Shown here: positions 37,392-45,735 of the stretch, one piece after another
Position numbering within the stretch: position 1 is the first letter of the stretch
Layout: every line of letters begins with the position of its first letter
Assembly: GCF_900205865.1 (NCBI RefSeq)
Contig: NZ_LT906662.1
Location: 1,240,001-1,304,000, forward strand
Source of the DNA: Thermoanaerobacterium sp. RBIITD
GTDB taxonomy: Bacteria > Bacillota > Thermoanaerobacteria > Thermoanaerobacterales > Thermoanaerobacteraceae
DNA length: 64,000 nucleotides
Direction of reading: 5' to 3'
Position numbers and translations under genes: made by a program
Notes under the pieces: generated by a model
What the model saw: only the letters and a program-made list of their open reading frames with translations
The model's database searches: none
What the model was told of the DNA's origin: nothing

Positions 37392-37640
37392 TATGACATT
37401 AGGCGCTTTTTACCTTCTAATGCTTTTATCGGTGTAATGTCCTGTGTCACAATGTGATCGCCATTTTCATCTCTTACAGCAAAATATTAATTTTAGTTTA
37501 ACATCTTCAACTGTTTTTCCTCTATGCAGCTCTCTTTTTATTTTTTTTAGCAGTTCTTGCCTGTGTTTTCTGTTATTTATAAGTATCCTTTTTATAAGGT
37601 CATGAACAGTTTTATTTAGATCTAATTTTTTAATATCACA
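37391..37640 (-). pseudogene. Internally deleted DUF438/PAS (hemerythrin-type) gene
   Basis: The minus strand reads DLNKTVHDLIKRILINNRKH and then LLKKIKRELHRGKTVEDVK, typical of a DUF438 N-terminus. Beyond a frame change it continues AVRDENGDHIVTQDITPIKA and LEGKKRLMS with a stop at 37391, which matches the C-terminal end of the same proteins' PAS domain. The middle, roughly 300 or more residues including the hemerythrin domain, is gone, and there is no start codon. A CRP/FNR-type palindrome survives 39 bases upstream of the remnant. Confidence 0.65.
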
Positions 37641-37678
37641 TTACCTGATTATATTTTATCCTAAAATAAAATAATTTC

Positions 37679-37694
37679 TGTGATCCTAATCACT
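37679..37694 (-). promoter_or_regulatory. CRP/FNR-type (HcpR-like) site before the DUF438 remnant
   Basis: TGTGA-TCCTAA-TCACT, preceded by TTTC exactly as in the site upstream of hcp (42327-42342). It overlaps the 3' end of splB, upstream of the dead DUF438 gene in its reading direction. Confidence 0.5.
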
Positions 37695-38685
37695 ATTCCG
37701 AGTAATTTTGTATGAATACTTTATCTTTTTCTATGTATTTAATTACTTCACTATATACAAAATTTTTCATATATTCTTCATTTTTATACGTAAATACACC
37801 TTCTTTTACTTCTGTATCATAGCAAAATACCGGTGATGACTCCATTATTCTCTCTATCTTTTTTGCCTGTTCCTTCATCATCCTGAATACGCCTATATTT
37901 GCATCTTTTATTTTATCCGCCGATAATTCTTTAAATATTTTATTTATAAAATCAACGTAAATATTTTCAAAATCATCAATATACATAATAGGTTCAATAG
38001 AAAGTCTAACATTAAGTCCCCTTGATATAGCTTTTTTGATGCTTCTTATTCTCATGTCGAGCGATGGTGTAAGCTTTTCATATCTTTCAATAATTGGCTG
38101 TGGCAAAATAGACCATGCAAATATGACATTATCAGGTACTTCCATATCTTTATAAATATCAATATTTGCGCTTTTTGTGCGTATTTCTATCAATAAATTG
38201 TCATTATTTGCAGCATATTCTATCCACCTTCTGCCAAATCCGATAAATGGCTCAAATGCCAATAAATCTGTTTCATATGATATACTTAAATAAATTTTTT
38301 TATCACTTGTCAACTTGTCGACTTCAGAGAAGAAATCCTCAATATTTACAAATACAACTATGTTTGCAGATGGATACATCCCTTGTAGATAGCAGTAATC
38401 GCATGAATAAAGGCAGTTTAATATATTTGATGTGTGATAGAAATTATTATAGCCGAAATTCACACATAATTCAGATCCTTTGTAAATAAAATCATATCTC
38501 TTTTTGGCAAGTATAAGGTTTAGTGATTGTTTCTGCATTATGTAGTTTTGCTTAGGTCTGTTGAATACGTCGCCATATCGATCGATTTCTATCACAACGC
38601 TATTTTTTAGCTCATTTAATATTTTCACTGTAATAGGATGTTTTAAGATATCTCTTTCAACGTAAATATGTGAGAATTTCTTCAA
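37693..38685 (-). CDS. splB: Spore photoproduct lyase
   Basis: A radical-SAM DNA repair enzyme of endospores that reverses the spore photoproduct thymine dimer. The cluster motif is CLYSCDYCYLQG (C-x3-C-x2-C). Other family segments are FSHIYVERDILKHP at the N-terminus and VRLSIEPIMYIDDFE. The TTG at 38685 is chosen: it gives the family N-terminus and has the ribosome site AAAGGG at good distance; the frame stays open to an ATG at 38727. It overlaps the upstream nucleosidase gene by 29 bases, so the two are coupled. Confidence 0.9.
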   Translation of the reverse strand: MKKFSHIYVERDILKHPITVKILNELKNSVVIEIDRYGDVFNRPKQNYIMQKQSLNLILAKKRYDFIYKGSELCVNFGYNNFYHTSNILNCLYSCDYCYLQGMYPSANIVVFVNIEDFFSEVDKLTSDKKIYLSISYETDLLAFEPFIGFGRRWIEYAANNDNLLIEIRTKSANIDIYKDMEVPDNVIFAWSILPQPIIERYEKLTPSLDMRIRSIKKAISRGLNVRLSIEPIMYIDDFENIYVDFINKIFKELSADKIKDANIGVFRMMKEQAKKIERIMESSPVFCYDTEVKEGVFTYKNEEYMKNFVYSEVIKYIEKDKVFIQNYSE

Positions 38686-39475
38686 AGTATTTCGCCCTTT
38701 CATTTTTATTATTAACAGTATTAACAACCTTATTGTTCAAAAATAAAATATCTTTTCCTGTCCTCACTTTATAATGAAGACATTCTTTATATAATATTTC
38801 CTTTTGACTTTTGGTAAGCTTAAGATTATCCGATATTTTATTAAATAAATCGAGTTCATCTCTCTGAAATATCCCCGATTCTCTTTTAAATGATTTTTGA
38901 ACTGTTTTTATAAACATATCAATATTGTTGATATTGTTCGCAACTATATTTAAGGCAAGATTTTTATCGACAGTATCAACACCTATCCTGTCAGAAACTA
39001 TTTTGATTAAAAATATCCTGTGTTGCTCTATATATTTTGCCGACGATAGATAAAAGCCACTTGACTCCATGTCGCATAGAGCTTCTGATAAATTGTTCAT
39101 ATTTTCAACAGGTCTATCAAAGGTTTCGATTGAACTCTCATTTAATTTATGTTCTACCAATATATCTGTATAATAATCCTTACCTGTGCCATGGTCTTTT
39201 ATCTTATTAATTAGATATGCCGTTCCAATTTCCACATCATTTTTTGCACCACATATACCGATATTTATTATAATGTCATTATCATCAGGAAGATATTTTG
39301 AAAGCATATGTGATGTGGCAGTCGCACAGGCAATTTTGCCGACACCGGTTATTATCAGGATTATCCCATCATTTTTAAAAATCTGATAATATCTATCGTC
39401 TATATCTCTCTTTAAATCATAATATTCGATAATAGGTTTTGCTTCAACATATAGGGATACAGCGATGTATACCAA
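38657..39475 (-). CDS. Nucleoside phosphorylase/MTA-SAH nucleosidase-like protein beside splB
   Basis: A 272-residue protein. Its first 190 residues follow the PNP/UDP phosphorylase superfamily (IAVSLYVEAKPIIEYY, GVGKIACATATSHML, INIGICGA, CDMESSGFYLSSAKY with the purine-binding Met-Glu), closest in style to futalosine/MTA nucleosidases. About 80 helical residues at the C-terminus are extra. Its coupling to splB suggests a role in clearing 5'-deoxyadenosine or related SAM by-products; that is inference. Confidence 0.75.
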   Translation of the reverse strand: MVYIAVSLYVEAKPIIEYYDLKRDIDDRYYQIFKNDGIILIITGVGKIACATATSHMLSKYLPDDNDIIINIGICGAKNDVEIGTAYLINKIKDHGTGKDYYTDILVEHKLNESSIETFDRPVENMNNLSEALCDMESSGFYLSSAKYIEQHRIFLIKIVSDRIGVDTVDKNLALNIVANNINNIDMFIKTVQKSFKRESGIFQRDELDLFNKISDNLKLTKSQKEILYKECLHYKVRTGKDILFLNNKVVNTVNNKNERAKYFEEILTYLR

Positions 39476-39543
39476 AATTCCACCTCTATTCTATATTGCT
39501 TTTTACAATTATACCATAAAAGTGAATTATTTATTAAAACAAA

Positions 39544-39568
39544 AAAAGTGCCTTTAGCACTTTTATTT
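39544..39568 (-). terminator. Terminator of the coiled-coil gene
   Basis: AAAAGTGC-CTTTA-GCACTTTT hairpin with T residues on the minus strand, overlapping the stop codon region. Confidence 0.75.
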
Positions 39569-40059
39569 TATAATCCATGCATATGCATAAGCTCTTTCAC
39601 ATCAGCATTTCTTTCTAAGATATAATCATTTAAAACATCAAATTTATTGTTTATTTTTCTAAAATTTGTTTCATATTTATTTAGTTGACTCGTATGTTTT
39701 GACACCTCATCAAATGTCTGCTTTATAATATAATCTATATCATCATGCTGTTTTTCTAATTTGTCCAATCTTGCTTCAGCTTTATCAAGTCTTACTTCTA
39801 CTTTACTTAATCTTTCTTCTACTTTATCAAGTCTTGTTTCTACCTTACTTAATCTTTCTTCTACTCTATCAAGTCTTGTTTCTACCTTACTTAGTCTTTC
39901 TTCTACTCTATCAAGTCTTGTTTCTACTTTACTTAGTCTTTCTTCTACTTTATCAAGTCTTGTTTCTACTTTACTTAATCTTTCTTCTATTTTATCAAGT
40001 CTTTCATCTATGTTGTCGAATCTTTTTAAAACGAGAACCATAAATTCCTCATTTGTCAA
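39568..40059 (-). CDS. Coiled-coil repeat protein
   Basis: A 163-residue soluble protein dominated by 14-residue repeats (RLDKVEERLSKVET and variants, about five copies at residues 17-95) that form an uninterrupted heptad coiled coil. A C-terminal region (HDDIDYIIKQTFDEVSKHTS) may continue the coil. Start codon is TTG with the strong ribosome site GGGGAGGGG. Similar proteins occur in many Firmicutes without known function. Confidence 0.75.
   Translation of the reverse strand: MTNEEFMVLVLKRFDNIDERLDKIEERLSKVETRLDKVEERLSKVETRLDRVEERLSKVETRLDRVEERLSKVETRLDKVEERLSKVEVRLDKAEARLDKLEKQHDDIDYIIKQTFDEVSKHTSQLNKYETNFRKINNKFDVLNDYILERNADVKELMHMHGL
39781..40005. repeat. Tandem 42-base repeats in the coiled-coil gene
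   Basis: About 5.3 near-identical units of 42 bases, each containing TCAAGTCTTGTTTCTAC on the plus strand, differ at a few positions (mostly C/T and A/G). Such arrays expand and contract by slippage, so copy number may vary between strains. Confidence 0.85.
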
Positions 40060-40171
40060 AATATTTCCCCTCCCCTTGCACTCTTACACATATTGTAACA
40101 TATAATAATATTATAATCAATAAAAATAAAAACATTTGTTCTGCATAGCACTAATTGTGTTCTGCCAATGT

Positions 40172-40363
40172 TTATGCTTTAATTAGCCCGACTTCTATCC
40201 TTGTCTTTATAATGTTTGTCATGATTCCAAGCATCATCATATCAATTACAAACTGTGTTCTAAATGGCATTATAATGCCTAAAATAGGAACTAATCCTAA
40301 TGTCATTAATATATTGTATATAAACCGGACTGATATAATCATCTCATTCGTCTCAAAACTCAT
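40172..40363 (-). pseudogene. C-terminal remnant of a RodA/FtsW/SpoVE-like membrane protein
   Basis: A 63-residue hydrophobic frame containing NILMTLGLVPILGIIMPF and then MMMLGIMTNI. This matches the end of SEDS proteins (T-GL-P-TGIPLPF ... LGL-LNI), but the conserved SYGGSS turn is replaced by RTQFVID. Without an upstream part it cannot be functional as a SEDS polymerase. It might also be a small unrelated membrane peptide. Confidence 0.4.
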
Positions 40364-40513
40364 ATCGGATATGGGATATTAAACTTTTTATTAATTTTCC
40401 CCAAAGTATAGGCAGTGCAACAGTGAAACATGTAAATTTTTTATATCCTCTTCACCTATAATAATTTATAATACAATATCGCTAGATAAAGCTATATTAT
40501 AAAACATAAAAAA

Positions 40514-40562
40514 ACGGTTCTTGGTTGAATACAGAATTTTCTGCATTCAGCTCAAGAATCGT
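40514..40562 (-). terminator. Terminator of hcp
   Basis: A long hairpin whose outer arms are ACGGTTCTTG and CAAGAATCGT, with inner GAAT.../...ATTC pairing, followed by a T-run on the minus strand. It lies 19 bases after the hcp stop. Confidence 0.8.
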
Positions 40563-40580
40563 CTTTAAGTTGGATTTATC

Positions 40581-42221
40581 TTAAATTCCCATAAACATCT
40601 TTATATCGTCATCTACGTTTGTTATGCCGCCGATACCAAAGTTTTCGACTAAAACTTTGGCTACGTTGGGTGATAAGAATGCTGGTAGTGTAGGTCCTAA
40701 GTGTATATTTTTAACGCCTAGGTATAAAAGAGCCAACAATACTATTACAGCTTTCTGTTCATACCATGCAATATTAAATGATATCGGAAGCTCATTTATA
40801 TCTTCAAGTCCGAATACTTCTTTAAGCTTAAGAGCTATAACTGCTAGTGAGTATGAGTCGTTGCACTGACCTGCATCAAGAATTCTCGGTATGCCGTTTA
40901 TATCCCCGAGGTTTAGTTTATTGTATTTGTATTTTGCACATCCGGCCGTAAGTATTACCGTGTCCTTTGGAAGCGCTTTTGCAAATTCTGTGTAGTAGTC
41001 TCTTGACTTCATCCTACCATCACAGCCTGCCATTACGAAGAATCTCTTTATTGCACCTGTCTTTACGGCATCAACGACTTTATCTGCAAGTGCTAATACT
41101 TGGTTGTGTGCAAATCCACCAACAATCTCGCCTTTTTCAATCTCAATTGGTGGCTTGCATCTCTTTGCGTGTTCTATTATCTCTGTAAAGTCCTTCTTTC
41201 CATCTGGACCTGCATCAATGTGCTTTACGCCTTCAAATCCTACAACACCAGTCGTGTAAAGTCTATCTTTGTATGAATCCTTTGGCGGTACAAGGCAGTT
41301 TGTCGTCATGAGTATCGGGCCATTGAAGCTTTCGAATTCTTTATCCTGAAGCCACCATGCATTACCATAGTTTCCCGCAAAGTGTGAGTATTTCTTAAAT
41401 GCTGGATAGTAGTGCGCTGGTAACATCTCTCCATGTGTATATACATCAACACCGGTTCCCTCTGTCTGCTCTAATAATTCTTCAAGGTCTTTTAAATCAT
41501 GTCCGCTAATTAAGATGCCTGGATTATTTCTTACACCGATATTAACTTTTGTTATCTCAGGATTTCCGTATGTCGATGTATTTGCCTTGTCAAGTAGTGC
41601 CATAACATCAACACCGAATTTGCCTGCTTCCATTGCAAGTGCGACATAGTCATTTGCACCAAGGCTATCATCAAGTGTCGCTGCTAATGCTTTTTCAATA
41701 AACACAGATATCTTTGCATCTTTAAAACCAAGGTTTGCAGCATGGAATGCATATGCTGCCATACCTTTTAATCCGTATGTTATAAGCTCACGAAGTGACC
41801 TTATATCTTCATTTTTTGTTGATAGTACACCTACTGATGCAGCCTTTGCGTCAAATTCATCTTCATCTGTATTCCATACCGCCGCATCGTGTAAATTATT
41901 TAAATCAACACCATTATCTTTTAGCTGATTCTTAATTATTTCACGAAGTTTAATCCCTTCTTTAATCTTTCCTACAAAATATTCTCTATCAAAGTTTACA
42001 TTTGTTATTGTTGAGAATAAGCCATTAATAATAAATGTATCTGTGTTTTCATTGTTTAAACCATGCTTTCTTGCCTCTTTATTTAAAATAGCAATTCCCT
42101 TTAATGTATATATAAGTAAGTCCTGCATTCTTGCAGTATCGTCTGTCTTACCACAAACACCTCTCAATGTACAACCTGTGCCTTTAGCTGCCTCCTGGCA
42201 CTGAAAACAAAACATTCCCAT
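40581..42221 (-). CDS. hcp: Hydroxylamine reductase / hybrid cluster protein
   Basis: A 546-residue Hcp. N-terminal Cys5, Cys8, Cys17 and Cys23 ([20 protein letters not shown]) hold the first Fe-S cluster; hybrid-cluster ligands lie in [15 protein letters not shown] and [11 protein letters not shown]. It reduces hydroxylamine and nitric oxide and protects anaerobes against nitrosative stress. It is read alone, with an HcpR-type palindrome upstream, which supports control by a CRP/FNR-family NO sensor. Confidence 0.96.
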   Translation of the reverse strand: MGMFCFQCQEAAKGTGCTLRGVCGKTDDTARMQDLLIYTLKGIAILNKEARKHGLNNENTDTFIINGLFSTITNVNFDREYFVGKIKEGIKLREIIKNQLKDNGVDLNNLHDAAVWNTDEDEFDAKAASVGVLSTKNEDIRSLRELITYGLKGMAAYAFHAANLGFKDAKISVFIEKALAATLDDSLGANDYVALAMEAGKFGVDVMALLDKANTSTYGNPEITKVNIGVRNNPGILISGHDLKDLEELLEQTEGTGVDVYTHGEMLPAHYYPAFKKYSHFAGNYGNAWWLQDKEFESFNGPILMTTNCLVPPKDSYKDRLYTTGVVGFEGVKHIDAGPDGKKDFTEIIEHAKRCKPPIEIEKGEIVGGFAHNQVLALADKVVDAVKTGAIKRFFVMAGCDGRMKSRDYYTEFAKALPKDTVILTAGCAKYKYNKLNLGDINGIPRILDAGQCNDSYSLAVIALKLKEVFGLEDINELPISFNIAWYEQKAVIVLLALLYLGVKNIHLGPTLPAFLSPNVAKVLVENFGIGGITNVDDDIKMFMGI

Positions 42222-42600
42222 AAATTCTTCCTCCTTTTTTATTTTAGAGATGCCAATAATATTACATCCCTTTCCGCATCAATTCTTAACACGTTTATTA
42301 TTATAAGGCATAGGTTGTATTATTTCTGTGATAAATATCACAAGTAAAACAATAGAAATTAATTTTTTAACATATATTACATTTTTGCTTCTGCATCTTT
42401 TAAATTAATCAGTTCTATTGTATCATTTAATTTTTTATTTATTGATGAAAACAGCAATATTTCTGCATAAGTTCATTTTTTGGCGTCTCAAGTTTAGGAT
42501 TTATTTGGCGCATCATGCAGAACCGTTTTATTGACGTTTAATTTCTCCAAATTTGCAAATTTATCATCACCATTAGTTGTCACACTTATTATTCTTCTAT
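42222..42600. other. 379-base region between the DUF503 gene and hcp
   Basis: Contains the HcpR-like operator. The minus strand also has two short protein-like open stretches (TTNGDDKFANLEKLNVNKTV near 42520-42590, and AEILLFSSINKKLNDTIELI near 42380-42470) without start context; they look like debris of an unidentified gene. Confidence 0.4.
42327..42342 (-). promoter_or_regulatory. CRP/FNR-type (HcpR-like) operator upstream of hcp
   Basis: TGTGATAAATATCACA is a nearly perfect 16-base palindrome of the TGTGA-N6-TCACA class. HcpR, a CRP/FNR-family regulator of hcp in Clostridia and others, recognises sites of this kind. It lies about 105 bases before the hcp start codon. Confidence 0.7.
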
Positions 42601-42888
42601 TTATACATTTATTGTTTCAGTATCAATCTTTTCAATATATGCGTCTGTATTGCCTTCGACGAATTCTATAATCTTTTGAATCATTGCTTCCGTAATTTTT
42701 GAATCGCTTCCACAGCATGTCAAACCAATTACTATTGATTGATGCACATCCTGATTTTCCACCTCTGCAATAGCTGCATTGAAGCGGTGCTTCATCTTAT
42801 CTATTATGCTTCTTACTACCATCCTCTTTTCTTTAAGTGAATGTACCCAATTTGCATACAAATGTATTTTGCAATATGTTATAACCAT
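42601..42888 (-). CDS. DUF503 (YlxP-like) protein
   Basis: A 95-residue member of the DUF503 family: CKIHLYANWVHSLKEKRMVV, followed by DKMKHRFNAAIAEVENQDVH. YlxP-like proteins are linked to ribosome-associated genes (near rbfA in Bacillus), but this copy is alone and the role is unknown. Ribosome context is weak but the start matches the family. Confidence 0.85.
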   Translation of the reverse strand: MVITYCKIHLYANWVHSLKEKRMVVRSIIDKMKHRFNAAIAEVENQDVHQSIVIGLTCCGSDSKITEAMIQKIIEFVEGNTDAYIEKIDTETINV

Positions 42889-42945
42889 TTTATCACCTTA
42901 AAAATTTTAGAATTAATCATATTATTCTCAAATAAATCCTCTATA

Positions 42946-43068
42946 TCAAAAATTGATTTTATTTTTTAAATACATATACAATAATGCAGGTGCTTCTCTC
43001 ATATAACCATAAATCTCATCATACATATATTGCTTTACAAAGATACCCGAAAAGCTAGCTAAGTTACT
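42946..43068 (-). pseudogene. Unidentified short coding remnant
   Basis: The minus strand is open for about 40 codons ending at 42946 and looks protein-like (FSGIFVKQYMYDEIYGYMRE, then APALLYMYLKNKINF). It has no convincing start or ribosome site. Probably the tail of a lost gene; family not recognised. Confidence 0.3.
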
Positions 43069-43089
43069 TATTTATTTCATACTTATTTC

Positions 43090-43533
43090 TCAGCATATAA
43101 AATTATATTGATTTTTTAACATCTGTTCAAGCAGTTCAGTATCGAAACCTACATCTTCATAACCTTGTTTTATAATATTATAATATCTTTTACTTGGTCT
43201 TCCTATATCATTTCCTGGGTTCATTATATATACCATTGCCCTTATTGGCTTACCTTCATATATGGCCTCTACAATTTCTTTTCGGTAGAGGTGGGGGTAA
43301 TCTTCATATTTATCTAAAGCGTCTTCATCAAATGGTCCTATTTCCCAAAGAACAGCTGGAACCTCGCTATTCTCCGCTGGTTCAATTGTAGCGAATGCAC
43401 CTTTATCTTTACCTTTAAATACAAGTTTCCAATTTCTTAGAATCGCAGGACCCATTAGCTTTGCTGTTGGACATCTTTTTGACATTTGTTTTAAATTCAT
43501 ATTGCTGCCATATGCTAAATATAAATTTTTCAT
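43090..43533 (-). CDS. Gamma-glutamylcyclotransferase-like protein
   Basis: A 147-residue GGCT-fold protein with the substrate loop YLAYGSNMN at the N-terminus and the probable catalytic Glu in ALDKYEDYPHLY. Family enzymes release 5-oxoproline from gamma-glutamyl compounds. The true substrate is not evident. A single gene with ribosome site AAGGAG. Confidence 0.85.
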   Translation of the reverse strand: MKNLYLAYGSNMNLKQMSKRCPTAKLMGPAILRNWKLVFKGKDKGAFATIEPAENSEVPAVLWEIGPFDEDALDKYEDYPHLYRKEIVEAIYEGKPIRAMVYIMNPGNDIGRPSKRYYNIIKQGYEDVGFDTELLEQMLKNQYNFIC

Positions 43534-43597
43534 AAAACTAGCTCCTTCCTATATAATAATAAATTTCAAATGGAAATAAAGAGATCCTATACTCTAT

Positions 43598-44119
43598 CTA
43601 TATTTTCAAATTCAAATCGGCACCAATAACGCCAATACATAATCCGTCTTTATCAATTAAATGTTTATTTATTTTATCTAAAACTAATCTAATCTCTCGA
43701 AAGCTTTCATCAACAATTTTCTTGGATTCAATACCTGTATTGTACATTTGCCCTGTAGTACTTCTAATATTTTCAAGCATTTCAATTAATTCTTTTATTT
43801 CTCCAATTGTATTTTTTATATTTTCATAGCAAATTGAGTTATTTGAAGATATCTCCTGTGATTCAGCATATAACTGTTGTGCAAAAGCATTATTCTCTTC
43901 CGTAGTAATAGATAATTCTTCTGAAACCGAAAATATACGGCTTGAAGCAACTTGTGTTTCAAAAATATATTTAACGAGCTTTTTCTTAAGTTCCATTATT
44001 GAAGTGAATATATCTTTCATTACCCCTTTAAAATAGTGGCTTTTATCTTTGTTGGATAAATTATTATTTGTATTTATAATATTCAATAACTCTGATAACT
44101 TTTTATTTTTAAATAGCAT
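43598..44119 (-). CDS. Truncated methyl-accepting chemotaxis-like protein
   Basis: A 173-residue helical protein. Residues 60-150 (SEELSITTEENNAFAQQLYA, ESQEI...) resemble the segment of MCPs just before the signalling hairpin, but the conserved hairpin tip (normally with E-A-ARAGE) is missing, and the protein ends in DGLCIGVIGADLNLKI, a phrase closer to a sensory-domain end. It could be a product of internal deletion or a small derivative protein. Ribosome site GGGGTGG is good, so it may still be made. Confidence 0.5.
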   Translation of the reverse strand: MLFKNKKLSELLNIINTNNNLSNKDKSHYFKGVMKDIFTSIMELKKKLVKYIFETQVASSRIFSVSEELSITTEENNAFAQQLYAESQEISSNNSICYENIKNTIGEIKELIEMLENIRSTTGQMYNTGIESKKIVDESFREIRLVLDKINKHLIDKDGLCIGVIGADLNLKI

Positions 44120-44151
44120 TTAAACCACCCCTTTTTTCCTTTGTATTAAAT

Positions 44152-44214
44152 AAAAAAACGTTAATCAGCTATAACTGATCAACGCCCTTGTTGACACATA
44201 ATTGCAATATATTT
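44152..44214 (-). ncRNA. Candidate small RNA or attenuated leader
   Basis: On the minus strand TTGTAG (44244-44249) and TATAAT (44221-44226) are spaced by exactly 17 bases. About 30 bases after the predicted start point lies a 10-base-pair stem (CGTTGATCAG / CTGATTAACG, one G-U pair) and then seven T residues. The unit would give an RNA of roughly 63 bases. Read-through would reach the MCP-like gene 33 bases further on. Confidence 0.45.
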
Positions 44215-44364
44215 TTATATATTATACTATAACCAAATAACATCTACAAGAATTTCTACAACGCTATAATAGAACAAGTGAATAATTATTGCGAAAAATA
44301 TGACTTGAATTACGCATCTACACAGATTGAAGGTAACTAGCTGTAACTTTAATAATTTTCTATA

Positions 44365-44392
44365 TTGACATATTGGATACAAGTAGTATAAT
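44365..44392 (+). promoter_or_regulatory. Sigma-A promoter of ald
   Basis: Perfect TTGACA (44365-44370) and perfect TATAAT (44387-44392) with a 16-base spacer, about 200 bases before the ald start codon. Confidence 0.8.
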
Positions 44393-44421
44393 TTATTATA
44401 AGTAAATAAAAATTATGAAGC

Positions 44422-44497
44422 AAAGGTGCTTTAAACATACTTATGTAAGAGCACCTTTTTTAAAGCAAAGCAGCTTTGTATGGTGAAGCTGCTTTTT
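44422..44497 (+). terminator. Two tandem terminator-like hairpins in the ald leader
   Basis: Hairpin 1: AAAGGTGCT (44422-44430) with AGCACCTTT (44450-44458) and a T-run. Hairpin 2: AAAGCAGCTT (44467-44476) with AAGCTGCTTT (44486-44495) and a T-run. Both lie between the promoter and ald, so they may attenuate transcription. An open frame in the leader (MKQRCFKHTYVRAPFLKQSS, 23 codons) spans hairpin 1 and half of hairpin 2. Confidence 0.6.
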
Positions 44498-44517
44498 CTA
44501 TTTAGGAGGTGTTAACT

Positions 44518-44575
44518 TATTATTTTTTAAAATTATTTTTTAAAATTATTTTTTAAATTATTTTTAAATTATTTG
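44518..44575 (+). repeat. Low-complexity ATTATTTTTTAAA repeats before ald
   Basis: About four imperfect copies of a 13-14-base A/T unit stand between an orphan ribosome site (AGGAGGTG at 44505-44512, with no start codon in range) and the real ald ribosome site (GGAGGGG). Confidence 0.75.
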
Positions 44576-44595
44576 ATTTTTATGGAGGGGTAAAA

Positions 44596-45714
44596 ATGAA
44601 AATAGGAGTTCCAAAGGAAATTAAACCAGATGAATCAAGAGTCGCTATTACACCTGCTGGTGTACATGCTTTTGTAAGCAATGGGCATGATGTATTTATT
44701 GAGAAAAATGCTGGGGTTGGTAGCGGTATAAGCGATGAAGAATATTTAAGCGCAGGTGCAAAAATACTTGATACCGCAAAAGAAGTCTTCGACATCTCGG
44801 ATATGATCATAAAAGTAAAAGAACCACAACCATCAGAATATGATTATTTCAAGAAAGGTCAGGTTCTCTTTACTTATCTTCACTTAGCACCAGATAGGGA
44901 ATTGACGGATGCTTTGTTAAAGAAAGAAATAATCGGTATAGCATATGAAACAGTGCAAAAAGATGATGGATCTCTTCCATTACTTATACCTATGAGTGAA
45001 GTAGCGGGTAGAATGTCCGTTACAATCGGTGCATATCTTTTGGAAAATATCAATGAAGGGCTTGGAGTAGTGTTAAGTGGTGTACCGGGTGTTGAACCTG
45101 CTGAGGTCGTAATAGTAGGCGGCGGTACAGTCGGAACAAATGCAGCAAAAGCCGCCGTAGGTATTGGTGCACATGTAACGATTCTTGATGTAAATGCTTC
45201 AAGGCTTGCATACCTTGACGATATTTTTTCAGGGAGAGTAACTACACTTATGTCAAATCCCTATAACATAGCACAATATGCTAAAAAAGCAGATTTACTG
45301 ATTGGTGCAGTATTAATCCCTGGTGCTAAAACACCTAAATTAGTCACAGAGGATATGGTCAAAAACATGAAAAAAGGTGCCGTAATTGTCGATGTAGCAA
45401 TTGATCAAGGTGGCTCTGTTGAAACTATTGACAGAATTACAACACATGAAAATCCTTATTTTGTAAAATACGGCGTTGTACATTATTCCGTTGCAAATAT
45501 ACCTGGTGCTGTACCAAGGACATCGACATTTGCACTTACAAATGTGACTATACCATATGCACTTCAAATCGCAAATAAAGGCTATAAAAAAGCGCTTCTT
45601 GAAAACAAAGAACTTTTAAGAGGACTAAATGTTTATTATGGCAAAGTAACATATAAGGCGGTTGCCGATGCACATGGAATCGAATATTTCGATCCTTCAG
45701 AAGTATTAACATAG
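44596..45714 (+). CDS. ald: Alanine dehydrogenase
   Basis: A 372-residue NAD-dependent enzyme that interconverts alanine with pyruvate and ammonia. The N-terminus [20 protein letters not shown], the catalytic-domain segment [10 protein letters not shown], the Rossmann motif [17 protein letters not shown] and the C-terminal [18 protein letters not shown] are all present. The length is standard (about 370). It is followed after 21 bases by a binding-protein gene with its own ribosome site, so the two form an operon. Leader hairpins suggest attenuation. Confidence 0.95.
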   Translation: MKIGVPKEIKPDESRVAITPAGVHAFVSNGHDVFIEKNAGVGSGISDEEYLSAGAKILDTAKEVFDISDMIIKVKEPQPSEYDYFKKGQVLFTYLHLAPDRELTDALLKKEIIGIAYETVQKDDGSLPLLIPMSEVAGRMSVTIGAYLLENINEGLGVVLSGVPGVEPAEVVIVGGGTVGTNAAKAAVGIGAHVTILDVNASRLAYLDDIFSGRVTTLMSNPYNIAQYAKKADLLIGAVLIPGAKTPKLVTEDMVKNMKKGAVIVDVAIDQGGSVETIDRITTHENPYFVKYGVVHYSVANIPGAVPRTSTFALTNVTIPYALQIANKGYKKALLENKELLRGLNVYYGKVTYKAVADAHGIEYFDPSEVLT

Positions 45715-45735
45715 ATTATTTAGGGAGGTATTTAT

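Larger units (their letters stand above)
40060..40580. other. 521-base gap between the coiled-coil gene and hcp
   Basis: It holds the upstream region of the coiled-coil gene, a membrane-protein remnant at 40172-40363 and the hcp terminator. No intact gene is seen. Confidence 0.55.
44120..44595. other. 476-base gap between divergent MCP-like and ald genes
   Basis: Contains a minus-strand promoter-terminator unit (44152-44249), the ald promoter and leader (44365-44595), and between them a plus-strand open stretch at 44233-44340 (IYKNFYNAIIEQVNNYCEKY and onward to a stop) that looks like the tail of a lost gene. Confidence 0.5.

Noticed and set aside
39761-40105. Two plus-strand frames of Ser/Leu-rich repeats
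   Set aside because: They are the complement of the 42-base repeats in the coiled-coil gene and mirror its periodicity.
44393-44595. T-box or other known riboswitch before ald
   Set aside because: No T-box GGTGG sequence or other recognised aptamer consensus was seen; only hairpins can be supported.
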